A DNA stretch of 64,000 nt from Clostridiales bacterium (GCA_012735495.1 JAAYHD010000013.1:61984-125983); one strand, 5' to 3'. Numbered from the stretch's first letter, positions 53,772 through 63,335 are shown. Translations and numbers: made by a program. Notes: generated by a model from the letters alone, not told the origin.

Positions 53772-53799
53772 TCACATAAGACATAAGGAGGGCTGCCGG

Positions 53800-54669
53800 G
53801 TGACATATGATGATAAAATCGGGATCTTTGGCGGTGACAAACGATATGTCTATATGGCATTGTCCCTGCTTGATAAGAACTACCATGTATGCAGCTTCAG
53901 GCTTCTGAACCGTATTGAGCATAGAAATCATACCGAAGCCTGCGGATTGGATGAACTTATGAAAACCTGCCGGATTATCATAAGTCCAATTCCTCTTACC
54001 AAGGACCTGGTAACCGTTTCGGACGGCACTTTTTGCAGCTTGGAAAGCATTATTGCCGGCTTATTGAACAATAATCACATAATTGTCGGCGGAATGATCC
54101 CTCCGGTCATTGAAGCCGCCTGCAAAAGCAAGGGCGCTTTTTGCTGCGACCTTATGAAAAACGACCGTATAGCTGTCATGAACGCCATAGCTACGGCAGA
54201 AGGCGCAATCATGGAGGCAATAAAAAACAGCGATATAAACCTGCATCACAGCAATTGCCTGATACTTGGCTATGGGCGCTGCGGAAGGGTAATTGCGGAT
54301 AAGCTCAGGGGATTGAGTGCCGTTACCATCGTTGCGGACAGGGATGACAATGCCCTGGCATATGCCAGTGCCGCAGGTCATGCCGTTGTAAGGCTCATGG
54401 ACATTAAATCCATTCTCCCAGGCTGTCATTATATTTTCAACACCATTCCCGCGCTTATAATGGACCAGGAACACCTAAAGCTGGTTTCCGACAACGTGGT
54501 TATTATAGACATTGCCTCGGCTCCCGGCGGAGTCGATTATGAATACGCTTTAAATCATGGAATTAATGCAAAACTATGCCTGGGCATCCCTGGAAAGGTT
54601 GCCCCAAAAGCCTCGGCGGATATCCTGGTTGCTGAAATTGAAGCTTTGATTAAAGAAAGAAGTGGTTGA
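53800..54669 (+). CDS. dpaA: Dipicolinate synthase subunit A
   Basis: With DpaB it oxidises dihydrodipicolinate to dipicolinic acid, the spore-core calcium chelator, in the mother cell. The 289-residue protein has an N-terminal substrate domain beginning IGIFGGDKRYVYMA. A Rossmann domain has the loop LILGYGRCGRVIADKL near 152. IIDIASAPGGVDYEYA is a further family mark. The start is GTG at 53800, 7 nt after AAGGAGGG. An ATG start is not available at a suitable place. dpaB follows with no gap. Confidence 0.93.
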   Translation: MTYDDKIGIFGGDKRYVYMALSLLDKNYHVCSFRLLNRIEHRNHTEACGLDELMKTCRIIISPIPLTKDLVTVSDGTFCSLESIIAGLLNNNHIIVGGMIPPVIEAACKSKGAFCCDLMKNDRIAVMNAIATAEGAIMEAIKNSDINLHHSNCLILGYGRCGRVIADKLRGLSAVTIVADRDDNALAYASAAGHAVVRLMDIKSILPGCHYIFNTIPALIMDQEHLKLVSDNVVIIDIASAPGGVDYEYALNHGINAKLCLGIPGKVAPKASADILVAEIEALIKERSG

Positions 54670-55257
54670 ATGAATATAGAAGGTAAGAATATAGGTGTTG
54701 CCCTCACCGGTTCGTTCTGTACATTTGACAGGGTGTTTTTGCAGATTGAGGAGCTTGTGGGCAGGAAAGCCAATGTATATACGGTTTTTTCGGAAAATGC
54801 CGGCAAGACCGATACAAGATTCGGCAAGGCCGGGGACATTCTGGCCAAGGCCAGGGCCATAACCGGCAGGGAACCGATACTCACAATCACCGAGGCCGAA
54901 AAACTGGGTCCTAATAATATTCTCGATATTCTAGTTATTGCACCCTGCTCCGGAAACACCCTTGCAAAGCTTGCCAATGCGATAACCGACACTCCTGTGC
55001 TCATGGCGGCAAAGGGGCTGCTGCGCAACGGAAAGCCCGTGGTTTTGGCGGTCTCGACCAATGATGCCTTAAGCAACAACCTTAAAAATATCGGTCTTCT
55101 GATGACCATGAGAAACATATATTTCGTCCCCTTCGGACAGGATAATTACAAGGGCAAGCCTTACTCGATGATTGCACACTTCGAGCTCATGATACCTGCA
55201 ATAGAGCAAGCCCTTGAAGGCAAGCAGCTGCAGCCGGTAATTCTTGCGCCAAGGTAA
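54670..55257 (+). CDS. dpaB: Dipicolinate synthase subunit B
   Basis: This 195-residue flavoprotein-fold subunit is of the UbiX/Dfp type. It begins IGVALTGSFCTFDRV, followed by VIAPCSGNTLAKLANAITDTPVLMAAKG, the flavin-like phosphate-loop region, and NDALSNNLKNIGLLM. It works with DpaA. The ATG directly follows the dpaA stop with only a weak ribosome site (AAGTGG), so translation is probably coupled. The operon ends at a strong shared terminator. Its presence indicates that the organism makes endospores. Confidence 0.93.
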   Translation: MNIEGKNIGVALTGSFCTFDRVFLQIEELVGRKANVYTVFSENAGKTDTRFGKAGDILAKARAITGREPILTITEAEKLGPNNILDILVIAPCSGNTLAKLANAITDTPVLMAAKGLLRNGKPVVLAVSTNDALSNNLKNIGLLMTMRNIYFVPFGQDNYKGKPYSMIAHFELMIPAIEQALEGKQLQPVILAPR

Positions 55258-55362
55258 CGGTTATTCAAAGCAAATAATACCGGACATCAAAAGCATAAAA
55301 ACATAAATTGTCATTATAAAAGCAAAAGTATTAATAATATATATCAGATAACAATTTAGAAA

Positions 55363-55410
55363 AGGATATAACAGGGTGATGGGGGTATCCCCTCCATCCT
55401 GTTATATCCT
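55363..55410. terminator. Bidirectional terminator between dpaB and yajC
   Basis: AGGATATAACAGG / CCTGTTATATCCT with an inner GATGG/CCATC pairing. T-rich sequence is present on both sides, stronger for the minus-strand yajC transcript. Confidence 0.88.
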
Positions 55411-55432
55411 TCCTTAAAATGAAAGCCAGGAT

Positions 55433-55765
55433 TTATGATTCCTTGTTTGCCTTTTCTACTTCTGTTATTGCTGTCTTTTTCATGGGTATTCTGCAGTTTT
55501 TGTTGTTGCCGAATTCCACGATAACTATATCCTCCATAACATCAATAACAACTCCATAAAAACCGCTGCTGGTCAATACACTGTCTCCCTTCTCAAGAGT
55601 CGAAAGCATTGCCTGCATTTGCTTTTGCTGTTTCTTCTGAGGACGAATCAACAGGAAATAGAATATCAATCCTAAAACTGCAAGCTGACCTAGAAGCAGC
55701 AGCCAGCCGCCTGCATTTGCCGGCGTATCAGCCGTTTCCCCGGCTAAAAATAAAAAATCAAGCAT
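55433..55765 (-). CDS. yajC: Preprotein translocase subunit YajC
   Basis: The 110-residue single-pass membrane protein is an accessory of the Sec translocon. The membrane helix is LGQLAVLGLIFYFLLIRPQ (about 26-44), ending in the conserved RPQKKQQKQ. A small cytoplasmic beta domain follows (LEKGDSVLTSSGFYGVV). The N-terminus is short and outside. AGGAGGTAAG precedes the ATG. It lies 38 nt behind tgt, the conserved tgt-yajC pair. The secDF genes that usually follow are not present. A terminator and dpaB come instead. Confidence 0.96.
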   Translation of the reverse strand: MLDFLFLAGETADTPANAGGWLLLLGQLAVLGLIFYFLLIRPQKKQQKQMQAMLSTLEKGDSVLTSSGFYGVVIDVMEDIVIVEFGNNKNCRIPMKKTAITEVEKANKES

Positions 55766-55803
55766 TTTCTTACCTCCTACGGTTATTTAATTAATTCACA
55801 TGA

Positions 55804-56940
55804 TTAATCGTCATTATACTGATTAAGGTTATCCAGCATCTTCTTTTTAAACTGCTTATACCGTTTGCCTCGTATGGCATCCCTTATCTCTTCCATCAGG
55901 TGATTATAGTAATAAAGGTTGTGAAGCACCACAAGCCGCATGCCAAGCATTTCCCTGGCCTTCAGCAGATGCCTTATATACGCCCGGCTGTAGGTCCTGC
56001 AGGTCGGACACATGCACCCTTCCTCAATAGGCCGGTCATCAAGCTCGTACTTTGCGTTAAGCAAATTCATTCTGCCATAACCGGTGTAAGCATGTCCGTG
56101 CCTTCCATTGCGGGTCGGATAAACACAATCAAAGAAATCCACTCCCCTGTCGACAGCTTCAAGGATGTTTGCCGGAGTTCCGACCCCCATGAGGTATACA
56201 GGCTTGTCGACAGGCAAGTACGGTACCGTTTCTTCCAGAATATAATACATCTGCTCATGGCTCTCTCCGACCGCAAGACCACCTATTGCATATCCGTCCA
56301 GGTTCATATCCGATATAACCTTCGCATGCTCAATCCTGATGTCCTTGTAGGTCCCTCCCTGGTTTATCCCGAACAGCATCTGGTGCCTGTTGATGGTGTC
56401 CGGAAGGGAATTAAGCCTGTCCAACTCCTTTTTACAGCGGAGGAGCCACCTGGTGGTCCTGTCCACGGACTCCTGCATATACGACCTGTCCGAAGGATAT
56501 GGGGGGCATTCGTCGAATGCCATGGCTATGGTGGACGCAAGGTTGGACTGTATCCTCATGCTTTCTTCGGGACCCATGAATATTTTTCTGCCGTCAACAT
56601 GGGAGTTGAAGTATACTCCTTCTTCCCGGATCTTCCTTAGCTTTGCCAGGGAGAATACCTGGAATCCTCCTGAATCGGTCAGAATCGGCCTGTCCCACAC
56701 CATGAATTTATGAAGGCCGCCCAGCTTTTTTATTACCTCGTCTCCCGGCCTTACGTGAAGATGATAGGTATTTGAAAGCTGTACCTGGGTTCCGATTTCC
56801 TTAAGGTCGGCGGTTGATACCGCTCCCTTTATGGCTGCGGCGGTTCCCACATTCATAAATACCGGTGTCTGTATGGTTCCGTGAACGGTCCTGAATTCTC
56901 CGCTTTTTACATTGTTATCCTGGCTGATTAATGTGTACAT
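55804..56940 (-). CDS. tgt: tRNA-guanine transglycosylase
   Basis: It exchanges guanine-34 for preQ1 in tRNAs with GUN anticodons. I start at ATG 56940 (MYTLISQDNNVKSGEFRT), with GGGAAG upstream. The open frame extends 46 codons further but those residues do not belong to the family. The 378-residue barrel has LTDSGGFQVFS (general base Asp). The nucleophile Asp is in FDCVYPTRNGRHG. The zinc site is CMCPTC with a later histidine in VVLHNL. It is cotranscribed with yajC. Confidence 0.97.
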   Translation of the reverse strand: MYTLISQDNNVKSGEFRTVHGTIQTPVFMNVGTAAAIKGAVSTADLKEIGTQVQLSNTYHLHVRPGDEVIKKLGGLHKFMVWDRPILTDSGGFQVFSLAKLRKIREEGVYFNSHVDGRKIFMGPEESMRIQSNLASTIAMAFDECPPYPSDRSYMQESVDRTTRWLLRCKKELDRLNSLPDTINRHQMLFGINQGGTYKDIRIEHAKVISDMNLDGYAIGGLAVGESHEQMYYILEETVPYLPVDKPVYLMGVGTPANILEAVDRGVDFFDCVYPTRNGRHGHAYTGYGRMNLLNAKYELDDRPIEEGCMCPTCRTYSRAYIRHLLKAREMLGMRLVVLHNLYYYNHLMEEIRDAIRGKRYKQFKKKMLDNLNQYNDD

Positions 56941-57227
56941 GATTCCAACTTCCCAAATATCCAATCCTATATGCTGTATCGGAAGATACGCTGTTATAGG
57001 TATATTATTTCCCTGATTGCCATATATAACATCACAAGTATACATTGAACAGGCATTTTTTTCAACAACAAAATCCATATCCCCTTTTTCTTGCCCGTTA
57101 AGGGATAAAACCTGCCGCCGGCCCGTCCCCGCGGCCTAGAAAATTATTGCTTTACCATAATAAAATTGCTAAAATAGATATGATATGTACTAACGAAAAA
57201 TCTATTCAGGCAGTCGGGGGTTTTTAA

Positions 57228-59657
57228 ATGTCCATTAAGAAATCTCTGCGCATTATTATGATAGTAACTTCAATAATTCCTGTCGTGATTGTTTCACTCA
57301 TAGCTCACTGCATAATGTCCGACAGACTGTTGCAGATTCAAAAAAATTATCTGATAAAGACAGCCGAGCTTAACCGATCTGGACTTGAGGCAATGATTGA
57401 AACCCATAAGACCGAGATAAACATGCTTGCCAATGATAAAAGCTTATTATCTCTAGTTAACGGAAACAGCGATTCTTACCTGGTAAAAAGCGTAGACAAG
57501 CTGCTGACGGAAAGAAAGGAATTAAACAGTTACTGCAGGGCGATTACTTTATATAATAGGGACAGGCAGCCAATTGCCGGGTCTGATGAAGAGTATATGA
57601 TAAATGACGGGATGCTTAATCTTACCCTGTCTTATCTTTATGCGACAAAAAAGCCCGCCGTTGGTGTAAGCGGATTTAAGGACGGCTGCATAGAGGTCGG
57701 TTATCCCATATTGGATTCTTCCGGTGACGGAGATCCCATAGGTTATATTGTCAGTGTATTGGACCTTGCTTTTTTCGACGGGTTTCTTGGCGCCATAACC
57801 TTTGGAGATACCGGTCACGCCGTACTGCTGAACCACCAGGGATATATCCTTTACCACCCCGACAAATCCCTGATTGGCATTAAAATCGGTTCAATGGGAT
57901 TAAGAGAAATCGTTAATGAATATAATCAAGGCCTTATACCTGCAAGCGGAGCGTACGAGCATTACCATGGCGACAACAACCAGGTATACTGCTACAGCGT
58001 CATCCCCGAGCTGGACTGGGTTCTCCTGATTAAACAGGACACGTCGGAAATCCGGTCCACAACCATATTAATACTTGTATTGCTGCTTGTCACATGTTCC
58101 GTATTGGTAGTATTCATAGTAATATTCGCTAATATATGGTCAAGGAAATATACCGAACCGATCATACAGCTTCGGGACGCCATGAGAACGGCATCCGACG
58201 GCAACCTGTCCGTACAGTCCAATATAAAAAGCAAAAACGAACTGGGTGAGCTGTCAAAGAATTTCAATAAGATGCTTCATATAATACGAACCAACTATGA
58301 AGACCTGGAAGCCATGCACGAAGAGCTTCTTGCAAATGAGGAGCAGCTTCGAAGCAATTATGACCATATAGAATACCTGGCATATCATGATACCTTGACG
58401 AGTCTTCCAAACAAGCTCGCTTTTCTTGATCATGTCAATTCCTCATTGATTTCCTCTGACGGTTCAAATAAATCTCACGCCGTGTTTTTTATTGATCTGG
58501 ATAATTTCAAGACCGTAAACGACACCCTTGGCCATGAATACGGTGACGCGCTGCTAGTACATACCGCCAGAATACTTACGGAGATAACGGAAAATGAAAT
58601 GCTGGCAAGGGCCGGCGGAGACGAATTCCTGATATATAAAGAAAACATATCCTCCAAGGAAGAAGCCAAGGAGTTTGCTTCGAGAATTATTGACCGTTTC
58701 ATGGAGCCGATAGAAGTGGGCGGTGAGTATATATACCTGACCACAAGCATCGGAATCGCCATTTATCCCGACAACGGGCTTACACCTAATGCCCTTATAA
58801 AGAATGCCGATATAGCCATGTATAAATCAAAAGATACCGGCAAAAACAAATATACATTGTTTGATTCAAAGATGGAGGACGAGCTTAACCGCAATACGCA
58901 TATTGTTGACGTCCTTAGAAACGCCATTGATGACAATCACATTTACCTGCAGTATCAACCGCTGTATGAAATCGCAACCAATACAATCATTGGCTTTGAG
59001 GCGCTGATGAGAATTCACTGCGACCAATTGGGCTTTATCGAGCCCTATGAGTTCATTCCCATCGCTGAAGAAAGCGGCTTCATTGTCGAACTCAGCAAGT
59101 GGCTTATCCGGGAGGCATGCTCTTTTAACAAGAAACTGATTGACAGCGGCATTCCGCCCAAGTATGTTTCTGTCAACATATCTTCCGTCCAGATAAACCG
59201 CCCGGGATTTTTTGATTTGCTATCGGAGATATTAAAAGAAACGGGACTTCCTCCGGAATATCTTGTGCTGGAGCTTACGGAAAGCACCCTGGTGTCATCC
59301 ATAGTTGACGCGGCCGAGCTTTTGAACGGTCTTCAGAAGCTTGGCGTCAAGATATCTCTAGATGATTTCGGAACAGGGTATTCGTCATTGAATTACCTGA
59401 CCAATCTGCCCATAAATACTTTGAAAATAGATAAGTCCTTCATAGAAAACATCTGCTCGAATGAGAAGGACGCGTTTATCGCAAAATCCATCATTTCACT
59501 GGCTCACAGCCTGAATATCAGGGTTGTGGCGGAAGGAGTGGAAACCAGGGAACAGCTTGAATTGCTCAAGGAAATGAAATGCGACATCGTGCAGGGCTAT
59601 GTATTCTCAAAGCCTCTTCACCCGCTGGCATTCGAGGATTTGATAAAGCAGGAGTAG
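57228..59657 (+). CDS. Membrane GGDEF-EAL protein with Cache sensor
   Basis: The 809-residue protein has membrane helix 1 (8-28) and an external dCache-type sensor (about 33-275, containing GYILYHPDKSLIG). Helix 2 (about 280-307) and HAMP (308-360) lead to GGDEF (about 375-540) and EAL (about 555-805) domains. The cyclase motif AGGDEF is intact, but the usual RxxD inhibitory site five residues earlier is missing (NEML occupies it). The EAL domain keeps GFEALMRI, DDFGTGYSSL and EGVE. So both synthesis and breakdown of c-di-GMP are possible, with breakdown perhaps dominant. It is monocistronic and GGGGGT precedes the ATG. Confidence 0.94.
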   Translation: MSIKKSLRIIMIVTSIIPVVIVSLIAHCIMSDRLLQIQKNYLIKTAELNRSGLEAMIETHKTEINMLANDKSLLSLVNGNSDSYLVKSVDKLLTERKELNSYCRAITLYNRDRQPIAGSDEEYMINDGMLNLTLSYLYATKKPAVGVSGFKDGCIEVGYPILDSSGDGDPIGYIVSVLDLAFFDGFLGAITFGDTGHAVLLNHQGYILYHPDKSLIGIKIGSMGLREIVNEYNQGLIPASGAYEHYHGDNNQVYCYSVIPELDWVLLIKQDTSEIRSTTILILVLLLVTCSVLVVFIVIFANIWSRKYTEPIIQLRDAMRTASDGNLSVQSNIKSKNELGELSKNFNKMLHIIRTNYEDLEAMHEELLANEEQLRSNYDHIEYLAYHDTLTSLPNKLAFLDHVNSSLISSDGSNKSHAVFFIDLDNFKTVNDTLGHEYGDALLVHTARILTEITENEMLARAGGDEFLIYKENISSKEEAKEFASRIIDRFMEPIEVGGEYIYLTTSIGIAIYPDNGLTPNALIKNADIAMYKSKDTGKNKYTLFDSKMEDELNRNTHIVDVLRNAIDDNHIYLQYQPLYEIATNTIIGFEALMRIHCDQLGFIEPYEFIPIAEESGFIVELSKWLIREACSFNKKLIDSGIPPKYVSVNISSVQINRPGFFDLLSEILKETGLPPEYLVLELTESTLVSSIVDAAELLNGLQKLGVKISLDDFGTGYSSLNYLTNLPINTLKIDKSFIENICSNEKDAFIAKSIISLAHSLNIRVVAEGVETREQLELLKEMKCDIVQGYVFSKPLHPLAFEDLIKQE

Positions 59658-59673
59658 TTTGGTCAAGCGCAAT

Positions 59674-59722
59674 AAAACATACACCCCTTATCCGGATTTG
59701 TGTCCGTATAAGGGGTGTTTTA
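59674..59722. terminator. Bidirectional terminator
   Basis: AAAACATACACCCCTTAT-(C)CGG-loop-CCG-TATAAGGGGTGTTTTAT lies between the convergent GGDEF-EAL and fba genes. T runs are present on both strands. Confidence 0.9.
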
Positions 59723-59784
59723 TCATGTCGTTATTTAGTCATATCTGTGTATGAGGACATTTATAATATTCATTGCTTGTTTTT

Positions 59785-60723
59785 TTACTGTGCCTTGCCT
59801 GCGCTTCCGAGTACGTTTATGAGTTTATGTCTTACCAGGGCTTTTACGTTGCTTCTGGCAACGGTCAGGTACTGTCTCGGATCGAAGTGGCTTGGATTGT
59901 TGGCCATGTACTCCCTGATGCCTGCGGTGAATGCAAGTCTTAAGTCGGAGTCGATATTAATCTTGCACACGGCCATGCTGGCTGCCTTTCTGAGCATATC
60001 CTCGGGGATTCCTATTGCATCGTCCAGTTTTCCGCCGTTTTCGTTGATTATCTTGACATATTCCTGGGATACGGATGAAGCGCCGTGCAGTACGATAGGA
60101 AAGTTAGGAAGCCTTCTTCCGATTTCCTCAAGGATGTCAAAACGAAGCCTCGGTTTCTGGCCGGGTTTGAACTTATAAGCGCCATGGCTCGTACCAATCG
60201 CTATTGCCAGGGAGTCAACTCCGGTACGGGACACAAACTCCTCAACCTCATCGGGTCTTGTGAACATGGCATCTTCTTCGCTGACATTCACGTCGTCCTC
60301 GATACCTGCCAGGCGTCCCAGCTCACCTTCTACAACTACTCCTCTTTCATGTGCATATTCAACAACCTTCTTGGTTAACGCAATATTATCCTCAAAGCTG
60401 TGCTTTGAACCGTCTATCATAACAGAGGTGAATCCTCCGTCAATACATGCCTTGCAAATCTCGAAATCCTCACCATGATCCAGGTGAAGCGCTATGGGAA
60501 TATCAGTTTCCATAACGGCTGCTTCAACCAGCTTGACAAGATAATTATGCTTGGCGTATTTTCTCGCGCCAGCGGAAACCTGAAGTATTAGAGGTGATTT
60601 CTCTTCGTTTGCGGCTTCCGTTATCGCCTGAATAATCTCCATGTTGTTCACGTTGAATGCTCCGATTGCATATCCGCCCTCATATGCTTTCCGGAACATT
60701 TCTTTTGTTGTTACCAATGCCAT
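59785..60723 (-). CDS. fba: Class II fructose-1,6-bisphosphate aldolase
   Basis: It splits FBP into DHAP and glyceraldehyde-3-phosphate using zinc. I start at ATG 60723 (MALVTTKEMFRKAYEGGYAI), with GGGATGG upstream. The 312-residue protein shows the zinc-ligand motif ALHLDHGEDFE and GTSHGAYKFKPG. It also has VLHGASSVSQEY and INIDSDLR for the phosphate and catalytic loops. It has its own promoter with an extended -10. Fba, Pyk and PpdK together cover central steps of lower glycolysis in this window. Confidence 0.97.
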   Translation of the reverse strand: MALVTTKEMFRKAYEGGYAIGAFNVNNMEIIQAITEAANEEKSPLILQVSAGARKYAKHNYLVKLVEAAVMETDIPIALHLDHGEDFEICKACIDGGFTSVMIDGSKHSFEDNIALTKKVVEYAHERGVVVEGELGRLAGIEDDVNVSEEDAMFTRPDEVEEFVSRTGVDSLAIAIGTSHGAYKFKPGQKPRLRFDILEEIGRRLPNFPIVLHGASSVSQEYVKIINENGGKLDDAIGIPEDMLRKAASMAVCKINIDSDLRLAFTAGIREYMANNPSHFDPRQYLTVARSNVKALVRHKLINVLGSAGKAQ

Positions 60724-60777
60724 AAAAAAACCATCCCTTTCCATATTTTTGTGTTATTAACAATAAATACTTACCTT

Positions 60778-60804
60778 ATTATAACATAAAAAATTTTATT
60801 GCAA
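60778..60804 (-). promoter_or_regulatory. fba promoter
   Basis: TTGCAA, 15 bp, perfect TATAAT with upstream TG-T (TGTTATAAT, extended -10) on the minus strand, about 50 nt before the ATG. Confidence 0.6.
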
Positions 60805-60829
60805 AGACATTTTTTAACTGCCCTTGTAT

Positions 60830-61657
60830 TTATGTTTGCCTTCCGTGAATGTGCCTTATATAGTAAAACATATACTGCTGCACTATTCCGGCATATCCTC
60901 CGTATATGCCTGCATCAAATCCGTCCCTGTAATATTCGGACAGGACTCTTTTTACCCATACATCAACCGGAAACGCGTCTATATGATGCAGTCCGAAAAG
61001 AGATATACAGTTAGCCACCTTGCTGCCTATGCCTTTTATTTTTTTGAGTTCCTTAACCGCTTCCTCATGGCTGCCGGCTTTAAGTTTGTCCAGATCGATA
61101 TCTCCCGCGGCCACGGCACGGGATGCGGCAATTACATACTCGTCGCGGTAACCAAGCTTCATGGCCCGCAGGTCTTCCAGCCTTGCCCCGGCAAGCCTTT
61201 CGCAGGACGGGAAGGTATAATATACCTTGCCGCTTGCGTCGTCCTTCTTCTGCTCCCCATATGCCCTGCAAATCCTTTCTATACAGGCTTTAATGGCCGG
61301 TATGTTTTTATTCTGGGAGATTATAAAGCTTATCAGTGTTTCAAACGGGTCCTGCCTCAATATTCTAATTCCGCTTCCAAAGGCTGCCGCTGCCTTCAAA
61401 AACTCATCGGAACCGCCGCACAGCCTGTCCACTATAAGGCCGTAATCATAATCCAGGTCAAAATAATCCTTCCAAATCCGCCTGTAATCATCCTCGCCGC
61501 AATATATTTCAACTATGTCTTCCTCAACCTGTTCCAGCTCTATGTATCGGCCAAATGCAGTCAGCCCATACCTTTTTTCAGTTACGGGATTCATCCGGAA
61601 GCACTGGCCGGAATCTGCAATCTGCTTTATATTAAAGTGTTTGTTGATTATTCTCAT
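60830..61657 (-). CDS. ogg: 8-oxoguanine DNA glycosylase, OGG1-like
   Basis: This helix-hairpin-helix GPD glycosylase removes 8-oxoguanine and cuts the strand. Its catalytic segment is IKGIGSKVANCISLFGLHHI, followed by the conserved FPVDVW. The lysine of GSKVAN and the aspartate of PVDVW correspond to K249 and D268 of human OGG1. The N-terminal domain with DSGQCFRM matches the OGG type known from Clostridium acetobutylicum. I start at ATG 61657 with AGGGA 6 nt upstream. An ATG six codons earlier directly abuts AAGG and is less likely. The product is 275 residues. It lies upstream of fba, which has its own promoter. Confidence 0.9.
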   Translation of the reverse strand: MRIINKHFNIKQIADSGQCFRMNPVTEKRYGLTAFGRYIELEQVEEDIVEIYCGEDDYRRIWKDYFDLDYDYGLIVDRLCGGSDEFLKAAAAFGSGIRILRQDPFETLISFIISQNKNIPAIKACIERICRAYGEQKKDDASGKVYYTFPSCERLAGARLEDLRAMKLGYRDEYVIAASRAVAAGDIDLDKLKAGSHEEAVKELKKIKGIGSKVANCISLFGLHHIDAFPVDVWVKRVLSEYYRDGFDAGIYGGYAGIVQQYMFYYIRHIHGRQT

Positions 61658-61823
61658 AGCAATCCCTGTATGCATCCTTATTTATAACATCATCACCGCC
61701 GGTTACCGGCTGCAGCTTATATTATATAAGTGTTTTCGGAATTTAACAAGTGTCCTGTTTTTGTTATAGGCGGCATGTATAAGACCGCATAATAAAATTT
61801 TCCTGGATTTGATTGCATAAATA

Positions 61824-61853
61824 TTGACAATATCCTACTATAAAGTATACAAT
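61824..61853 (+). promoter_or_regulatory. gdhA promoter
   Basis: Perfect TTGACA followed by TATACA at 16 bp or TACAAT at 18 bp, about 65 nt before the ATG. Confidence 0.65.
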
Positions 61854-61922
61854 TAGTGATACGGGTTTCAATACTTTAACACGGCAAAGCATTGATAATA
61901 AATAAATGAAAAGAGGGATAAT

Positions 61923-63209
61923 ATGGGTCACACTTCTTACAACCCCTACGAAACGGCGCAAAAACAATTTGACAACGTAGCGGACAAGATTGGACTCGAT
62001 AAATCGGTCCGCGAGCTTCTCAGGCAGCCGAGCAGGGAGTTCCATTTTACCATTCCTGTTAAGATGGACGACGGGACAACCAAGGTTTTTAACGGTTACC
62101 GGATCCAGCACAATGATGCCCGCGGCCCCGCAAAGGGCGGCATCCGCTTCCATCCCCAGGAGACGGTAGATACGATTCGCGCTCTTGCCATGTGGATGAC
62201 ATGGAAATGCGCAGTGGTAGACATACCTTTAGGCGGCGGAAAGGGCGGCGTTATATGCGATCCCCATACCATGTCCATGGGAGAACAGGAAAGGCTGTGC
62301 CGCGGATACATCAGGCAGCTTTATAAAAACATGGGGCCAAACATCGATGTTCCCGCTCCCGATGTCATGACAAACGGGCAGCATATGCTCTGGATGATGG
62401 ACGAATACGAAACCCTTACGGGCGGCCATTATCCCGGTGTTATCACAGGAAAACCTGTAGGAATGGGCGGTTCTCTCGGCAGAACCGAGGCAACCGGTTA
62501 CGGTGTTGTCTATACTTTAAGGGAAGCACTTAAGGAACTGAACATAGATATCGCTTCCACAACCGCCAGCCTCCAGGGCTTCGGCAATGTGGCCGAATAT
62601 GCCGCAAGGCTTTATACGAAAATGGGCGGTAAAATAATTGCCATTTCATGTTGGGATGACATTGACAAGAAGCCATATACATACCGCAAGGCCGACGGCC
62701 TTGACATTGAGCAGATGGCCGGCATCAAGGATAAATATGGCACCATAGACAAAGAAAAGGCTTTAAGCCTCGGTTGTGAGCTGCTTGACGGGGATGCCTG
62801 GATTTCACAGGATGTTGACATCCTCCTGCCCTGCGCTCTTGAGAATCAAATTACACCTGAAAAGTTCGCAAGGATCAGCAGTCAGGTCAAGGTTATATGC
62901 GAAGGCGCCAACGGCCCCACCACTCCCGACAGTGACGAGCTGATTAAGGAAAGAGGAATATACCTGATACCCGATTTCCTCTGCAACGCTGGAGGGGTCA
63001 CCTGCAGTTACTTCGAACAGGTTCAGTGCAATATGAATTATTTCTGGTCCAAGGAAGAGGTTCTCGAAAAGCTTGACCAGAAGATGACAGCCGCATTCCA
63101 CAGTGTTCACCGCCTGGCCATGGAAAAGAACCTTTACATGCGTGATGCCGCATATGTCATATCCATTAACCGTGTGGCCGAAGCGGTCAAGCTTCGCGGC
63201 TGGGTATAA
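61923..63209 (+). CDS. gdhA: Glutamate dehydrogenase family (Glu/Leu/Phe/Val dehydrogenase)
   Basis: It interconverts glutamate and 2-oxoglutarate + ammonia. The 428-residue hexameric-type enzyme has the catalytic region GPAKGGIRFHP and DIPLGGGKGGV, the latter holding the second lysine. PAPDVMTN follows, and then the Rossmann loop LQGFGNVAEYAA near 218. EGANGPTTPD and AGGVTCSYFE close the active site. The length and the Bacillus-like domain order suggest the NAD-dependent, catabolic type. GAGGGATA precedes the ATG. It is monocistronic, with its own promoter and strong terminator. Confidence 0.95.
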   Translation: MGHTSYNPYETAQKQFDNVADKIGLDKSVRELLRQPSREFHFTIPVKMDDGTTKVFNGYRIQHNDARGPAKGGIRFHPQETVDTIRALAMWMTWKCAVVDIPLGGGKGGVICDPHTMSMGEQERLCRGYIRQLYKNMGPNIDVPAPDVMTNGQHMLWMMDEYETLTGGHYPGVITGKPVGMGGSLGRTEATGYGVVYTLREALKELNIDIASTTASLQGFGNVAEYAARLYTKMGGKIIAISCWDDIDKKPYTYRKADGLDIEQMAGIKDKYGTIDKEKALSLGCELLDGDAWISQDVDILLPCALENQITPEKFARISSQVKVICEGANGPTTPDSDELIKERGIYLIPDFLCNAGGVTCSYFEQVQCNMNYFWSKEEVLEKLDQKMTAAFHSVHRLAMEKNLYMRDAAYVISINRVAEAVKLRGWV

Positions 63210-63240
63210 TTTTACATATTCTATTCGGTACTGTTCTTTT

Positions 63241-63285
63241 CCCGGTATGTATCCCGGTACCCGTGCCGGATACATACCGGTTTTC
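63241..63285 (+). terminator. Intrinsic terminator of gdhA
   Basis: CCGGTATGTATCC-inner loop-GGATACATACCGG followed by TTTTC. The stem is 13 bp and GC-rich at the base. Confidence 0.85.
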
Positions 63286-63304
63286 ATGCCATAAAAAATT
63301 TAAT

Positions 63305-63333
63305 TTGACATCGGGATGTTTATCACTTATAAT
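63305..63333 (+). promoter_or_regulatory. Consensus sigma-A promoter of the S-component gene
   Basis: TTGACA, 17 bp, TATAAT with no mismatch. Such a strong promoter normally needs repression, which the adjoining repeats could provide. Confidence 0.85.
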
Positions 63334-63335
63334 TC

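Noticed and set aside
55900..56640. Plus-strand frame opposite tgt (246 codons)
   Set aside because: It is a shadow of tgt with no start signal.
56941..57078. 46-codon N-terminal extension of tgt
   Set aside because: The family N-terminus begins at 56940, and the extension is unlike any Tgt and lacks a ribosome site.
60824..61687. Long open frame on the plus strand opposite the OGG gene (287 codons)
   Set aside because: It has no ribosome site and no recognisable protein, and it exactly mirrors a well-supported gene on the minus strand.
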